64,000 nt of DNA from Amoebophrya sp. A120 (Eukaryota; Sar; Dinophyceae; Syndiniales; Amoebophryaceae), in contig CAJINV010000005.1 in the NCBI GenBank assembly GCA_905178155.1, positions 8,471,591 through 8,535,590 of the forward strand, in the 5' to 3' direction. The position numbers and the translations under genes were made by a program. The stretch's first letter is position 1. Every line of letters starts with the position of its first letter. Below, piece by piece: positions 1 through 12,659 of the stretch. Under the pieces are notes generated by a model. That model did no database searches, was not told where the DNA came from, and saw only the letters and a program-made list of their open reading frames with translations.

Positions 1-1
1 C

Positions 2-199
2 GGCATCATGGGTAGTCGAAGCCGATCCCCGGATCCGGTGTCTGCGTTTGCCGATGCGAGAACCGTAGCGCAGGAAAAAACGAAGTTCGCGATTACCAAT
101 TTGAACAGCAAGTTTCTGGCGAGCCACCCGTTGTACGGGGGATTGACAAGGGAGGATTGGGGCATTGTACCCGTGAAGGCGGAGGAGTCGCCTTATTGA
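2..199 (+). CDS. g0, 3' end of a gene cut by the window edge
   Basis: The frame is open from the first bases and ends at a TAA at 197-199, giving at least 65 C-terminal residues. The tail reads ...YGGLTREDWGIVPVKAEESPY and shows no domain I recognise. It has the same strand and similar composition as the genes downstream. Whether the ATG at 8 is a real start cannot be decided; I treat this as the last exon of a longer gene. Its function is unknown. Confidence 0.45.
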   Translation, partial: GIMGSRSRSPDPVSAFADARTVAQEKTKFAITNLNSKFLASHPLYGGLTREDWGIVPVKAEESPY

Positions 200-1308
200 A
201 GTGGGAGTGAACAACGAACACATGGACATGTTAATGCGGCAACATGTCAGTACTTCTATGCATCGTCACAGACGGCTCTCTTACGGAAACGTGTAAGTAT
301 GTCTTGTTGAATTTACGATAAGATTTTTCTTCAATTGTTTTTCTCGCATACTAACGAACACAAGCAGATTTTCGATAATTTCCTCTAGAAACACGTATGA
401 ACCTTTCCGAGAAATCATTAATAGCACGACTTCGATTTTTCTTTGTATGCGAATGTGAATGCGATCACAATCTTCAGGTCGGTCGTTGGTATCTTTTAGC
501 GTGGTGTAATCTTCTTTTTGTTAATTTTTTGGAGATTCTGCTGGTTGAGCCCGATGAACATGATTTTATTGCTAACTATCATGCAAAATTTTTGTATGAG
601 CGCGACGTCCTAAGATCGCAATAAAGTGGTTTTCTTTTTTGAGTTACAAGCAATATTGGCGCATTGTGCCGAGTTCTTGCCATCAATCTGTTTATTACTA
701 TTGTGCATAGTTTTTTATCACGGTGGTCTAAACTGCTTTCTGTTTAACTTTCTGATTCTATTTTAGGCGGAGTTTCATCTATAGCAGCTGCAGCACTTAT
801 TGAGGTCGTTTCTGCATGATATCCTTCTTGCTTTGTTTCATTCAAACTGTACACAATTTGTTTCAAGAGTTGGATGCTGTACATTATACCAAGTTCGTTT
901 CCATTTATGTCAACGATCACTCTCATTGTCAACTTTCATCTCCCGCCATCTTACCACACGAGGAGAGGCCTATCCGTAATAATTGCCATTCGTCCACTTT
1001 TCGTCGTCGTATGAGGCTTGAGGGGAACAAGAATGCGGCGCAGCGAGAATTCCTAGCGTCATTCAGTTCGATCAGAGAAAACTTGAGCGGTACGGCTGGT
1101 GGAACAATTGGACGAGCTCAAAGTCATAGAAATCATTTTCTCGAGAGCGATCAGCGTTGCAGCAGCAATTGCAACGAGAGCCCACGACCGTGCCTACGTT
1201 AAGACCTTTGCAAGAGGTTGCAGCATTTGATGTGAACAATCGTGCCTCTGGACGACTGCAAGTGATTCAAGCACAAGATCACTCTTCCTCATTGAGATTT
1301 TTGTGAAA
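200..1308. other. Intergenic, no gene recognised
   Basis: AT-rich sequence separates g0 from g1. It has a few short open frames on both strands (for example 397-624 +, 816-1202 +) with no family resemblance or intron signature. I see no RNA gene or repeat array in it. Confidence 0.5.
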
Positions 1309-4300
1309 ATGGTCGTACATTCAATGTCCCTCGTGTACCCCGCGCCGCAATTGTTCCGACGGTGGCAGACGGACATGGAATTGTTCATCCGAGCATCGCG
1401 TGTAGCCGGAGTTAGGGCACCTCCTGCTTTCCTCCGTCTTTTCGCAAGGAAAAGTTGCAGTTTCACATCTAAAGCGAAGGCCAGCCGCGGCCCGAAGATG
1501 CTGCGCCAGGACCACTACCTCCGTCTCTTCGTGTTTCTGACGATTTTTGTTCTCGTAGTCGCGGCCGTGATCAACACCGACTTGCTCCACGACCACCACT
1601 TTGCGCAGCCAGTCTTCGCAATCGAACAGAAATCCATGCAGCAAGCTTCCCTGGTGCAGTCCCAGAATACCAAACATCTCCGCACAGAAAGAACAGGACA
1701 AGGCACGAGGTCTGCAACATCAGCAGCGTCGAATAGTAAAGCGCGAAGTACCATTTCCTCCGACGCTAGTACAGCAACATCCGCGTCGATGTTGGAACAA
1801 GACGCTGCAGCTACAGGAACATCAACCACAGCACAACAAGATGAAGACGTCACCCAACTTGTCGGCCAAGACCGGCCGGAGGACGAGGATTCCGGGAAGG
1901 AAATTATTTCCGGGCAACGGACTTACGAGCGGGAGAACACACCGACTTACGAGCCGAGCAGCATCCTATGCATTGCAAATGTGTCTGGGTCGGGAAGAGT
2001 GGAACTTGTAATGCTGACTGCGGATTCTAAAAACATTTGTGTTGCATGAGCAGCAAGAGGAGTCAGTTCTTGTTATGCGCAGAGGGCATTTCTCATGCGT
2101 CAGTAGCATCGAGAAGCTCTCAAAAAATCAGTGATGCCAGCATCAGCATCACAGACCTCACGGGTCATGCAAAATGTGCATGACAAGCCCCGACTCTTCC
2201 AGACCCAGACATATTTGCATTGGATACATCCGGCCGCCGATTGATTACGACCGGTTCCACAGCTACGGGCAACAGGTGTACATCCCCGATGGGACTGCGA
2301 GTGAAGAGGAAGTCGCGAACCACCAACTGCGACACAAACGAATGCTGTTTCAGCTGCAGATGGCGGAGCAGCTCGGGATGAAGGAGGAGGATATGAACAG
2401 CACAGGTGATCGAAACAACACGGACAGGAAAAAGTTCAAACTACCGTCAGTTGGCAACGTCGACGCGAGACAGACGCAGCGGAAACCCTACAATCTGGCG
2501 AAAGCGAGTTTGCCGTGGTCGGGCTACATCAAATTCTCCGACGTGCAGACTGGGCAGCAACAGTATAAATGAGATTTAAAAACTTATCATGCTGTACACA
2601 CACGACACAAAAGTGGAAGCAGCTTGCCTTGCATGATTTCACGCATGACAAAGACCTTTTCAAGTTACTGATCAACCCAAAAACCAAATCAAATCCCACA
2701 GCGACCTTTGCCTCGGCTACGTGGAGGACGCGAATATTTATCTCGGTGCGAAGCAAGCCCAATCCCAACTCGGAGATTTTGACGAGGTAAACATCCTGAC
2801 CTGGGGGTCCTGCCCGACCGCGAAATGGAGTTTGATCCCCCAGATGTTCCCGACCTACGACGGAAGATATTTGTTCAACATCGAGTGGAACCACACTGGG
2901 CTCTTCCTAGCCTCGTCCCGCTGCGAGCCGCCGGTCGGGTCCAACTTGTTATCCCTCGCGGCCTATTTGACGAACGAAACCATCGGAGCGGGCAAGAATA
3001 TTGCGTCGCTGATGGGCGATAGTGATACTAGTGCGGAGCAGAATGCTGGTGCGTCGAATTCAACCACAGACGGAGGTTCTTCTGCGTCCTCTAGTGCAGG
3101 AGCCGCGTCTTTGTCCGTGGAAGAGCAGCAACAACTGGCGAAGAAACTACTCCACTCCTGCTTCCAGTCTTTCCCGAAGGGTACGTATCCGATCTTACTT
3201 TCGCGAACCTCGCCCACTTTGTTCCAGCTAAAGTGGGACGGTACCTCTTTCCACCCGCGGATGTTCGAACTGCAGACGGCGTATGAGGAAGTCCCGGATC
3301 CGGATAAAAGCAATGTGAATGTGCACCTCGCACTGGACGAAACCAACCGGATGGTGCGGCACCGGTCGCAAACCGGGGGGACAGAACAGTTGAAGGTGGC
3401 GTTGTTTCCGCCGATCTACTGCGAGTGGGCGAATGACACGCTGTGCACCTACGAGGAGGTCAACGACTGGCAGTACGAGAAAAAGTTTGCGAAGAAGGGT
3501 TTGTTGGTGCTACTGACGAATCAAGTGAAGGAGTATGGTATAAACTAAAGTTGTTGCGTTTTTCTTTTTCATAATTAACTTTTTTGAAAAAGTTTAATGC
3601 AGTGATAAATACGGGAGTTACGCATCGTCCAGCTTCTGCAGCTTTCATGCACAGATGCATGTTTTTCTTCCGAGAGATGTTGTAGCCTCGTTGTGATTAA
3701 CACTTTCATATGTAGTCAGTGCATGCGATCAAAGAAGTGACTCCCCTCTACCACCCTAGTTTGACATTCGCATAGCATTTTACTCGAGAGAAATTTCATT
3801 TGATGATTGAGAAAAAAAACTCCAAATCAGTATCCATCGTGTTGTTCCACCCTTACTCCTACCTCTTCACGTTTTTCTACGCCATTGTGCTCGTCGCGTT
3901 GTATTTCTGTTGCAAGGGCGCAAGATTCCTCGTGAACCGGCACTACGCCCCGGGGGCGGTGAATCCAAAATCCGGCGGCACGGTGGCGCAGTTGGCGCAC
4001 GAAAGGTACCAACTACAACTCTCGGACATGGCTTTCGGCGTCCGCGCACACCCCCTGGACACACCGAGTACCAGCCGGTTTACGCATAGGAACAACGAGA
4101 AAGCGATCGAGGACCAAGAAGCGTTAGACGCGGCGCTCCCCGCGCCAGACCGCAGTACGAGATCAATCGGCGGGAACGTCGCGAGGGTGGGGTCGGTCAC
4201 GGTGACGGGATCAACATCTTCCGCGAATGAACAGGATAATGCAAATGAGCAAAGCAGGAATAGCGGTACTAGTCGAGCAAGTCGGAGAAGTTCAAAAAGT

Positions 4301-4423
4301 AAGAGGAATTTTGCTGAACTAAATCTAGAAGAAACAGCGGCGTTGTTAGGCGAGGACGACGCCAGCCCAGAAAGAAATTCAGTGTCGAGGAAGGGAAAGG
4401 GGAAGGGCAAGAAAGGAACGTGA
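1309..4423 (+). CDS. g1, putative two-pass membrane protein (819 aa, 4 exons)
   Basis: Exons 1309-1966, 2232-2562, 2702-3537 and 3789-4423 sum to 2,460 nt, an exact 820 codons. Intron 1 is an introner (family B); introns 2 (2563-2701) and 3 (3538-3788) have GT...AG ends. A hydrophobic stretch at about residues 70-89 (YLRLFVFLTIFVLVVAAVI) and a second at about 624-650 (FHPYSYLFTFFYAIVLVALY) bracket a large central region. That region has NHT, NET and NDT glycosylation sequons, which suggests a lumenal or extracellular domain. The C-terminal tail is basic and Ser/Arg-rich and ends in a Lys/Gly run. A second in-frame ATG at 1498 would put the first hydrophobic segment near the N terminus. No known family is recognised. 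The last ~390 coding bases and the downstream flank recur at 18.4-19.5 kb. Confidence 0.75.
1967..2226 (+). mobile_element. Introner B, intron 1 of g1
   Basis: 260 bp, perfect TSD CATCC (1962-1966 and 2227-2231), forward orientation. The ends pair through the B repeat (AAATRTGTCTGGGTC and its complement). Excision joins ...EPSSI to RPPIDYDRF in frame. Confidence 0.9.
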
Positions 4424-5130
4424 ACGAAGAGGAAAACTTGAAAACTTCTTTCGCGTGCCTGTAAGATGATGAAACAAATTTATTAAAATGATCGTGTTTC
4501 GAATTATGCAGGGGCAAGAAACCGTATGGTCAGTAAAGTTTCCAAGAAGAAGAATTATATATTTGGTACTTTTTTAGTACAACTCTTCCACGAACACTTC
4601 ACAGTTTGTCTCAAGCTCTATCACGAGCTACACTCATCTGACTTGTTCCAGAAGGAAAGGCAGCGATCTTCTTCCCTCTCCTTGGGTTTTTAGACACAAT
4701 CGTGGTAAGTATGCACCGTAAAAACCCTAAACCGGTTCGTACTCGTAACTCGAAAATTTCGATGAGTCGCATGATTTGTCGTCGAGAGATAAGGCTGCAT
4801 GCTAAGTTCCTTAGTCTCTCGGGTGTTCTGTCGAAAATCGTATCAGCATGACTTCGTACGAATAGAGACGCGATCGCATAAAAATCATGTTTCGTTTCTT
4901 TCAATTTGTCGCTGAGAGAGGGTCGTGCTCGTGGTCGCAACCATGAACCATCGTGTTTTGCCTCTTCGAACTTTATCCTCGCACTCGCTTCGTATCATCT
5001 TGCAAATCGTCAGATGTGATTCAGAAGACAGTTGCAACGTGTCGTGTCAGAAAGAAGTAGTGATCTTCTACTAGCAGGCGTCCTAGTTGTCATAGTAAAG
5101 ACTAGAGCTTGCGATTGTGGTGTAGTAAAA
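4035..5130 (+). repeat. Segmental duplication, copy 1
   Basis: The end of g1, its 3' flank and the region upstream of g2 match 18405-19550 with interspersed substitutions and small indels. Shared landmarks include the g1 tail peptide SSANEQDNANEQSRN, the AAAGTTTCCAAGAAGAAG motif and the TCGTCAGATGTGA motif. The second copy begins abruptly inside another gene (g4). Confidence 0.85.
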
Positions 5131-5248
5131 AGTACTACCAAGCAGCCGCAAGAAAGAACAACTCAGCAGTGATGCGTTGAGAACAAATCTGCTATAGAGA
5201 AGCGTTGGAAGCTAACTTACTAAAATAATCGGCTAGACAAACAAGAAA
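4424..5248. other. g1-g2 intergenic region
   Basis: No gene is seen. Most of this stretch belongs to the segmental duplication shared with 18.8-19.5 kb. It should hold the 3' end of g1 and the 5' leader of g2, but no promoter motif could be assigned. Confidence 0.5.
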
Positions 5249-8200
5249 ATGATTGCCACATCAGCGCAGCAAGCAGAACCGCAGCCAGCGACATCGTCGT
5301 CGCCTGCTGTGCCAGAGGAGGTCGTGGGTGCTGCCGCAGCTCCGGAGATCATGAACAGCATGGATATCGGCGGGATGAAGAACAATTCTGCAGAGGGAGG
5401 GGAGGCGCAGGTAAGTAATTGTATTTATGTTTTCGATCACATAATATGCTGGAACTTGTCATGCGCTTGGGCTTGGCCCAAAACTGAAGAATTCTGTCAT
5501 GCTTGAATTGCAATTAGTACCTACAGACACAAAGTCGAAGATATTCACTTTACCGACAGCAAATCATCCCGCAGCATTTGGACAACGGGAACAACCAAAA
5601 CACCGTATCCTAAGCAAAAACGTCTCCACCCCATAGTCAAGTTGGGAATCTTGCAACACAAATCTCCAAGTTTTGGGAGCTGTGCATCATGACAAGTTTC
5701 CCTCTGCAGTGTAGTACTGGTTGACAAGGGAAGCCGCATGAGAAAGCCACTTTCTCATCCTGTTTACAGCATTACAAATTCCAAAACACGATTGGAAATA
5801 CCTCTCGCTCTCATTGGAGCTGCGCATTACAAATGTTCCTGTCAGTGCACATTGGCATGACAGCCCTGGGGTGGGGACGTTTTTACTCAGGATACACCGC
5901 TTTCTCGCCCATCGATGTGGACGAGCAGCACAAAAATTTGCAGCAGCAACTGGCCCAGCTGCAGCAGTTGCAGTTCAACAACAAGTTTTGTTTTGAAAAC
6001 AACTTCCCCTTTTTCAACCTGATGAACAGCCTGCAGAACAACGGTACCGCAGCCGGTGCGACTAGTACTACCTATACGGGCGCAAACGCAGCCATCGGTG
6101 GTCCGATTTCGAATTCCACTACCTCCAACAGCTCCTCGAACGAGAGCCCGACGGAAGGTTTGACGATAGACGTCTCCAAACTGGTGAACTTTCTGTCCAT
6201 GTCCGCCGGGGCCGCAACCTCGCGGAACACCACCTCCACCACCGTTTCGGGCGCGACGTCTGCGGGGGGCGTTTTGAACGCTGCCAACATCGGCGCAGCC
6301 GCGATGGGAGCCGCGGGCGCGAATCCCATCACGAACAACGGCATGACCACCCACATCACGCCGACGGATTGCTCGCCCACAGATTCGGACATCAATGCGT
6401 TCAACATGCAGTTTTTCCAGAATCAGGTGCTGAATTTCCAACAAAATAACGCCCAGCAGCACTCATCTTCCCCAAACAATACTTTCGGGACGAACAGCGG
6501 TGTGGGGATTGGGACCATGAACGTCCAGAGTTTGGTGGAGCACCAGGAAAACAGTAAGATGGTGCACCGTGGTATGGTGTTCTCAACTGTTACACTCTCA
6601 GCTGTTGCGTGGATTTGTTACGCAAGAATGGGAAAAGTGAAAGGGGGAGGATTGCGCCTGTAGCATTACAAATTCCGGACAGATTTCGGTGCTGTGTAGC
6701 CCTAGGCAAAGTTGTCATGATGCGAAGCAGCTTGATCGGGTGGATGATGATGGTGCTTTTGCATGACAAACTCATGTAACAGTTGAGAATGTAACGGTTG
6801 AGAACCCCATACGTGGCGACAACAGTTCTTACCAGTTTCATCACAACATGCAGCAGCAGCAGATGCAAGGGACGAATGGTTATCAACAGTTCAATTACAA
6901 TCAGAACAACGGCGGGAATACTAACCACATGAACCACAACCGTTCGGGTTGTCGGGATAATCAGCACCAGATGCACAACAACTATCGTGGTGGTTCCCGA
7001 TCGAACTACCACTCCCGGAACCCGAGCCGGTCCGGCGAGCAACAAGGCTGCTCGTCATCCGAGCAACCAATGTACAACCAGCACCGCGAAAAATCGGTGA
7101 CCTACTGGAAGAACAAGCAGAAGGAAAACGGGCAGGGTGGCAACATGCAGACAAGCAACATCAACCGCGGTGGTTGTGGCACTAACCAAAATTCTACTGG
7201 CGGTTCCTGCGCAGCCCCGGGGTTCATCAATAATCAACAGCAGAATCAGACTACGACCAACTATGACACGTTCAACGGAAACAATAGTGGTTCTGGATAC
7301 AACAACGACCAAAATTACAACAACAACCAGCAGAACCAGTACAACAACTCGGACATGCAGAATAACATAAACCACAATCGGTGGAACACCCGTCCGGGAG
7401 GGAATCAGGGTGACAACGGAAACAACAACAATTGGGGAACAATGATGAATAACAACAACTCTTGGAACAACATCACAAATCAGAATAATTCCTACGGTAA
7501 CCAAAACCACAACCCGAATCAGCAACAGCAATTCCATCAAAACGATTTCTCTGTGAAAAAGTACCAGGAATTACTGCAAAAGTCCTACCACTCGATCGTC
7601 CCGGCGTCGAAGAATTTCAACCCGAGTATATGCATTGCAAATATGTCTAGGTCTGGAAACTTGTGATGCATGTCAGTGAGAAGAAAGCGCACTGTAATGC
7701 ACCGCCAGGCATGACAGATTTATCCTTGGCTCCGTGTTGCGTATTCCGCACGACAAACAGCGTTTTGGCATGACAGATAAGAGGAGCTCTTGCTGGCCAC
7801 GCAATACAGAGCTCAGTGTCATGCCCGACTAGCATGACAAATCCCGTATCCTTCCAGACCCAGACATATTTGCATTTGATAGAGCACGGATTTACCCAAG
7901 GACGGGCGGTATTCGCTGCAGAAGAAACCGACTATCAAGTGCAAATATCTATGCCTGGGTTTGGAAGAATGCAACTTGTAATGCTGCACTTGGATCCCAA
8001 AAAAATCTGTATTGCATGAGCAGCAAAGGCGGGAGTGTAATTTTTGCTACGCGGAGAGGGCATTAGCATTTGTCATGCGGAAGAGGCATCAAGAAGCCCT
8101 CAAGAAATATGTGATGCTAGGGCATGCATCACAGACATCATGGCTCATACAAAACTTGCATGACAAGTCTCAGAATGATTTCCAGACCCAGGAGACATAT

Positions 8201-9872
8201 TTGCACTTGATAACGACCTACTCGAAACAGAGTTTCCACTCAAAAAACACGACTGCTTCCTACAACGGGTCCGGTATGGGCGGGGATCATGGGGGAGATC
8301 AACATCAACCTGGGCACCAGAACTACAACGGAAATAATTCGCATCAGCCCAAGCGGTTCGTGTGTGTGTTCTGGATCTCGGAATGTACGACGTCCGATAA
8401 CAGTTACAACCACGGTGCTGCTTCCTACAAACAACACTATGGTTTTGGAAACAACAAGGAACAAAATCTCGACTTTGTGGTGGTCAAGCGGATCCTCGGG
8501 AAACACGGAAATTATGAATTGCAAAAGTATCGTACTCGTAGTAATTGCAGTCATGCGTTACAAATCCTTTGCCTTAACGTAAATCCGCATTACAAATTTT
8601 ATTTCTCATGCTGAAATGAAAATTTGTGATGCATTTATACGAGTACGATGCTTTTGCACAGGATAGAAACAACATGCGATCGATCTTCGAGGAGACCGGG
8701 TGCAATATGAGAGTGCGCAAGCCCCCCTCCTCCTCATTTGTATGGCATGAGCAGCAATACAAACACCAGCACATGTGGAGCCTATGCGTGACAAATTCAT
8801 GGGTCTCATGTAGAAGTACTGTTTGGGCTTCCAGAAGAATTTGTCATGCCAACAGTGCCACAAAGCAGCGACTGGGTTTAGGATTTTGCATCACAAATGA
8901 GGGCGGGGAGGCGGAGTTGTGCATTCTCATATGCAAGGTCCGGTTGCGCGGCCGGGGGTCCGGATTTTTGGAGGGACCGGATCGGAAGGAGTCGACGGAA
9001 CCCTTGCAGTTGCATGTTTCCTGCCTGGAGTATAGTTATTGATGTGGGTTGTTTGTTATGCGGAAAAATTTCAACTTTTTCGCAATATGGTGGAATGCAT
9101 TTTTGTCATTCAGGCGTTTCTTTGAATCACTTCACAGTCACAGAGCGGATTTGTCATGCATTTTCACACATCAATTCCAATTCAATATACAGGAACTTCG
9201 AGAAGTATCAGCAAGCGGTGGAGATGGTGACGAATTTGTTGACCGACATCTACTATGCATTGCAAATATCGATCTGGGTCTGGAAAAATTCCAACTTGTG
9301 ATGCAAACTCAGGATCTTACAGAAATTTGTGTTGCGTAAACGCCAAGACCGAGAGCCGCCAATTTTTTGCTAGGCAAATAGGGAGTTTCTTTCTCATGCA
9401 GCGCAGGCATGAAGAAGTAGCCCGCGCAAAACCTGTAATGCTTTTACGCGCATTCCAGATCAGCTGCTTGATGCGCAAGATGCATGACAAACAAGCGTAC
9501 TCTTGCAGACCCAGACCTATTTGCAGTCGATATCTACGATGGTTACAAGCGGTTCTGCAAGCGGCACAGCCTCCCGATCCCTACTGGTGAGGACCTGCAA
9601 GTTATGATGTTGAGGCAAAATATCATCTGATCTACTTGCTTCAGGAAGTCGAAGTTTGTGATGCGTGAATCGAAGGTGTTGCATGAAAGTTGAAAGAACA
9701 AACTCTGTGCCGCGCAGCTTTGCATCACAAATTCTTATACTGCTCGACGATGATGATGTTTTTGTCGTTCATAGAACTCCGTATGGAAGAGGTGCGACGG
9801 GATGATTTGAAGCAAGCCAATCAGGCGGCGCAGGTGCAGATCCCGGTCGCGCAGCAAGGAGTTGTGCAGTAG
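5249..9872 (+). CDS. g2, Asn/Gln-rich KH-domain RNA-binding protein (804 aa, 11 exons)
   Basis: Exons 5249-5410, 5527-5605, 5900-6572, 6817-7628, 7887-7932, 8218-8512, 8671-8705, 8937-9030, 9194-9253, 9538-9602 and 9779-9872 sum to 2,415 nt (805 codons). The first intron (5411-5526) is GTAAGT...CAG; the others are introners. Residues 1 to about 640 are low-complexity, with Ala/Thr/Asn then Asn/Gln/Gly-rich runs. Joining exons 6-10 builds a type-I KH domain at about 676-755: LDFVVVKRILGKHGN with the GxxG loop (GKHG), then GCKVRLRGRGSGFLEG, ESTEPLQLHVSC and a closing helix AVEMVTNLLTDIYDGY. The RGRGSG...EG and ES..PL.LHVS features resemble the SF1/STAR-like KH proteins common in dinoflagellates. 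The likely role is RNA binding, in splicing or mRNA control. The join at 9030/9194 is the least certain. Confidence 0.85.
5606..5894 (+). mobile_element. Introner E, intron 2 of g2
   Basis: 289 bp, TSD CACCG on both sides. TIR TATCCTAAGCAAAAACGTC pairs with the end GACGTTTTTACTCAGGATA. Its removal joins NNQNT to AFSPIDVDEQ. Confidence 0.9.
6573..6811 (+). mobile_element. Introner H, intron 3 of g2
   Basis: 239 bp, TSD CGTGG on both sides. TIR TATGGTGTTCTCAACTGTTA pairs with TAACGGTTGAGAACCCCATA. Its removal joins KMVHRG to DNSSYQFHHN. Confidence 0.9.
7629..7881 (+). mobile_element. Introner B, intron 4 of g2
   Basis: 253 bp. Flanks GAGTA and GAGCA match 4/5. Its removal opens the 46-nt exon 7887-7932 in the only stop-free frame that continues into exon 6. 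Confidence 0.85.
7933..8212 (+). mobile_element. Introner B, intron 5 of g2
   Basis: 280 bp, forward orientation. Flanks CCGAC and ACGAC match 4/5. Its removal joins LQKKPT to YSKQSFHS. Confidence 0.85.
8513..8665 (+). mobile_element. Introner A, intron 6 of g2, inside the KH domain
   Basis: 153 bp, reference forward copy of family A. Flanks GAAAT and GAAAC match 4/5. It interrupts the KH domain directly after the GxxG loop (GKHGN | NMRSIFEE). Confidence 0.88.
8706..8931 (+). mobile_element. Introner D, intron 7 of g2
   Basis: 226 bp, perfect TSD TGCAA. TIR TATGAGAGTGCGCAAGCCCC resembles TATGAGAATGCACAACTCCG from the far end. Its removal joins EETGC to KVRLRGRG. Confidence 0.9.
9031..9189 (+). 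mobile_element. Singleton introner-like intron 8 of g2
   Basis: About 159 bp with TATA...TATA ends and a loose inverted match (TTGATGTG near both ends). No convincing TSD remains. The reading frame needs the 3' exon to start at 9194 (NFEKYQQAV). It carries TTTGTCATGC internally like the other families. Confidence 0.6.
9254..9532 (+). mobile_element. Introner B, intron 9 of g2
   Basis: 279 bp, perfect TSD TCTAC, forward orientation. Its removal joins NLLTDIY to DGYKRFCKRH, completing the last KH helix. Confidence 0.9.
9603..9773 (+). mobile_element. Singleton introner, intron 10 of g2
   Basis: 171 bp. Flanks CAAGT and GAACT match 3/5. The ends pair loosely (TATGATGTTGAGGCAAAA against the complement of TTTTTGTCGTTCATA). 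Its removal joins PTGEDLQ to VRMEEVRRDD in frame. Confidence 0.65.
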
Positions 9873-11817
9873 AGGGTTTGCATACGCACTTGATGACGTT
9901 GAGTTCTTCTATCTTGATTGCTCGTTGAAATTAAGCGAGAGGAAGAGTTTGAACTTAGGTTTACCACGAGCAACATGCCGCAGCTGCTATTCTTGAAATT
10001 GGCAGATGCGTAAAAAATTGAATGCTTTTACAAGAAATTAAGCACCGCAGTAGATACAACGACCGATGCAGGTATTGTAGTTATCGACATTGACTAGTAC
10101 GAAAAAAATGAAAAGTCAAGACGCAGTGAAAATTAGAATTCTGCGATTTTTATCGTATCATTTCTTCTTGAAATTAGGTATGTTAAGAAAATGGAAAGTG
10201 ATTTAGTACGACCAGATTCCTAGAAAACAGAACCGGATAGCAGACAGGATCAGACTTGACAGACGCTACAAATATTTCCTAACGTATGTTTTGAATTCAG
10301 ACTAATATTTATCATCATGGCCGCTGCAATCCAGTACGATTGGCGCGCTTGCGGCATCTCTGCTAGAATTTTATCAAAAGAATGTACAAAGTAAAAGAAG
10401 CGCACTTGCACTACTTGTTTTGAAATTTATATATTTTACACATCACAGCTACATCGATTTCTCTCCTAGCCCGAGTGGCTTCTATGCTTTATCTATTTGT
10501 AGAACACTTTTGTCTCACCACCGACCACATTCACGTACGTTTTCTGTTGTTGTAAAACTGTACCATTCTGAAATTTATTTCCCGATACGAACGACCTAGA
10601 CGTATTCGCTATCGCTAACTTTTGTAAATTCATTGAAGTTTCTGTCTCCTCAACTTCTAGAGGTCATTTCTATCACTGTTTTGTTTACCACTCTTGTTCA
10701 TGATTACAAAATTTGTTTCGACGACTCTTACGGCTTCACTACGACTACCATGTACGATTGAGATAACAGCCGCCCTAGTTCTACTGATCTTCTGAAAATT
10801 CATTGCTAAGATTTCTTTTGTACACAAATTCTAGCTAAATATCCTCAGATAGAGCCGAATAGCACTACATTCTAGGAGGACGAGTTTCACCGCTATCGAG
10901 GACATCCTCTCGCGGGGTTGGTTGTTGACGAGCAAACACAGCAGCAATATAAACTTTCCTTGATGCGAGAGCTGGGAAGGAGCTCTGTAGTTTATCCCGT
11001 CATCAGCAATCTGCGTGACGAGAAAGCAGCGGAGGTGGAAAATGAAGAGGAAATAAGTATCAGAAATCGAATTGTGCAAACTACTACTAAGTTATTTCCT
11101 ATGTCGTGCCACCGAAAAAAGGAAAGAGCGTCCTAGTAGTGCTGGACGCGCGGCGGGGTCCAGTTGTGGTGATGGTGCTGCCATGTTTTCACAAGTATTG
11201 TCGTGCTTTTCTCGAAGCAGAACGAAATGAACCACTGCATTCGCTCAGTCTCGTCGTCGTCATCGATACATATCTCTTGTCGCAGCTGATAGAAAGACCG
11301 TATTTACCGCGAGAGTGGGAGAGAAGAAGCTTTTCGTTTTCCAACAACTTAGCCCGTTGTTACACTGTAAATTGATCAAGCCATCGTGCACTTGCTGGAT
11401 GGTCTCGATTTTCACGATCAGCCTTTAAAGGAAAAAAGCGATCGTGACAACTCGTGCCTCTTCGTTCTAAATCGACTTCGTTTTCACGTTTGCTCGATCT
11501 CGTATCGCATCTTCAGAATGATCGCGATTTTTGACGATCGCTCTTTCTTTGTGGATCCCAATTTGTTCGAGAAGTTCGTGAACCTTTTTGTATACGAACG
11601 TTGAGTATACCTATTCTGCACATGTTGAATAACAACTTTTCTTAGCCACGAAAAAAGTTTTTTTCTGAAAACAACCACTACGTACGACAACCTGCTGAGC
11701 AGAGACAACCACCGAGTGAGCAGCAGCTCAAGAACCTTCAAACTCCTAACTGGTTTTCCGGAGCAGCTACCGGTTTGACTCCAATAAAACCAGCAGCAAC
11801 TACCCCCTGTCGACACG
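9873..11817. other. Intergenic, no gene recognised
   Basis: About 1.9 kb of AT-rich sequence. Short open frames such as 10918-11136 and 11106-11375 overlap one another and show no family features or introner junctions. No array or RNA gene is seen. Confidence 0.5.
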
Positions 11818-12659
11818 ATGCCGCAGTCTCCGTGCCTGAATGAGATCCTGGCCTCCCCGCTGGTTACCGGCGAAGGCCTGGGACTGGACCTGCCGAAGCC
11901 GGAGGTGTTTCAGGAGAACAAGAAGATCCAACTGGTCGAGTCGGTCGACGCTGGAAAGAAACTGTTCACCGAGTTTAAGCAGTCCGCGAGCAAGATGTCG
12001 GTGTTGGATTTTTCCGAATCCGAGATCGCGACCACGCCCTTGGACGCTCTGACCGACTGTATAATGATTCTGATAGTACAACTGATTTAGTGATCTGTCA
12101 TGTTGTATTGCTCTTGCTGCATGAATAAACCGTCTTTTCTTGCAAGGTGCGCATGACAAATCCAAATGTTCCTATCCATTATGAAAAAATCGAAAATCTT
12201 CACAGTGAAGTCGAAGAACTTCCCCTTCGATAAGGAGGCGGAGAAGTTTACTGCGGCCGGTTTTATGCGGGTTTTGAAGGAGCAGCGCGAGGAGAAAAGT
12301 ATACTTCGTTTTCTTTTGCAGTTTGTCTTTGTGCATGATACCCCAAAGATTAAGTACATCGTGACAAACAAGAACAACAAAACAAACTAACAGCCTGGGT
12401 CAAGCCGATTGCCCTGTCGCCCGCTATCTCAAAAGCGTCCTGCATGACCGCCGGTTCGGGAATGGCTGCGATTAAGGCCCCCTCGGTGGCGGGATTCGCG
12501 GTCAAGAATCGGGACTTGGCCAAGGCGGAGGAATTGAAGAAGGATGCGGTCAAGCGGTGGATCCAGGCGCAATTTTCTGCGATGAAGTTGCTCCCCACGC
12601 GGCGCGAGGTGATCGACGCGGTGGTCGAGATGGAGGAAAAACTGGACGGTTTGTTGTAA
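11818..12659 (+). CDS. g3, small protein of unknown function (199 aa, 3 exons)
   Basis: Exons 11818-12058, 12206-12298 and 12394-12659 sum to 600 nt. Both introns are ordinary: 12059-12205 (GTATAA...ACAG) and 12299-12393 (GTATAC...ACAG). The protein is Lys/Glu/Ala-rich and likely helical, starting MPQSPCLNEILASPLV and ending VEMEEKLDGLL. It has no membrane segment and no recognised domain. Its layout resembles g4/g5: an N-terminal MPxSP/MPNTP segment, an early GT-AG intron, a Lys/Glu helix and a C-terminal E.MEK-like helix. It may be a distant member of that family. It contains no introner, although intron 1 carries the internal motif GCATGACAAA. Confidence 0.7.

Noticed and set aside
397-624. 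75-codon open frame upstream of g1
   Set aside because: Isolated, AT-driven composition, no resemblance to any family, and no clear gene boundaries.
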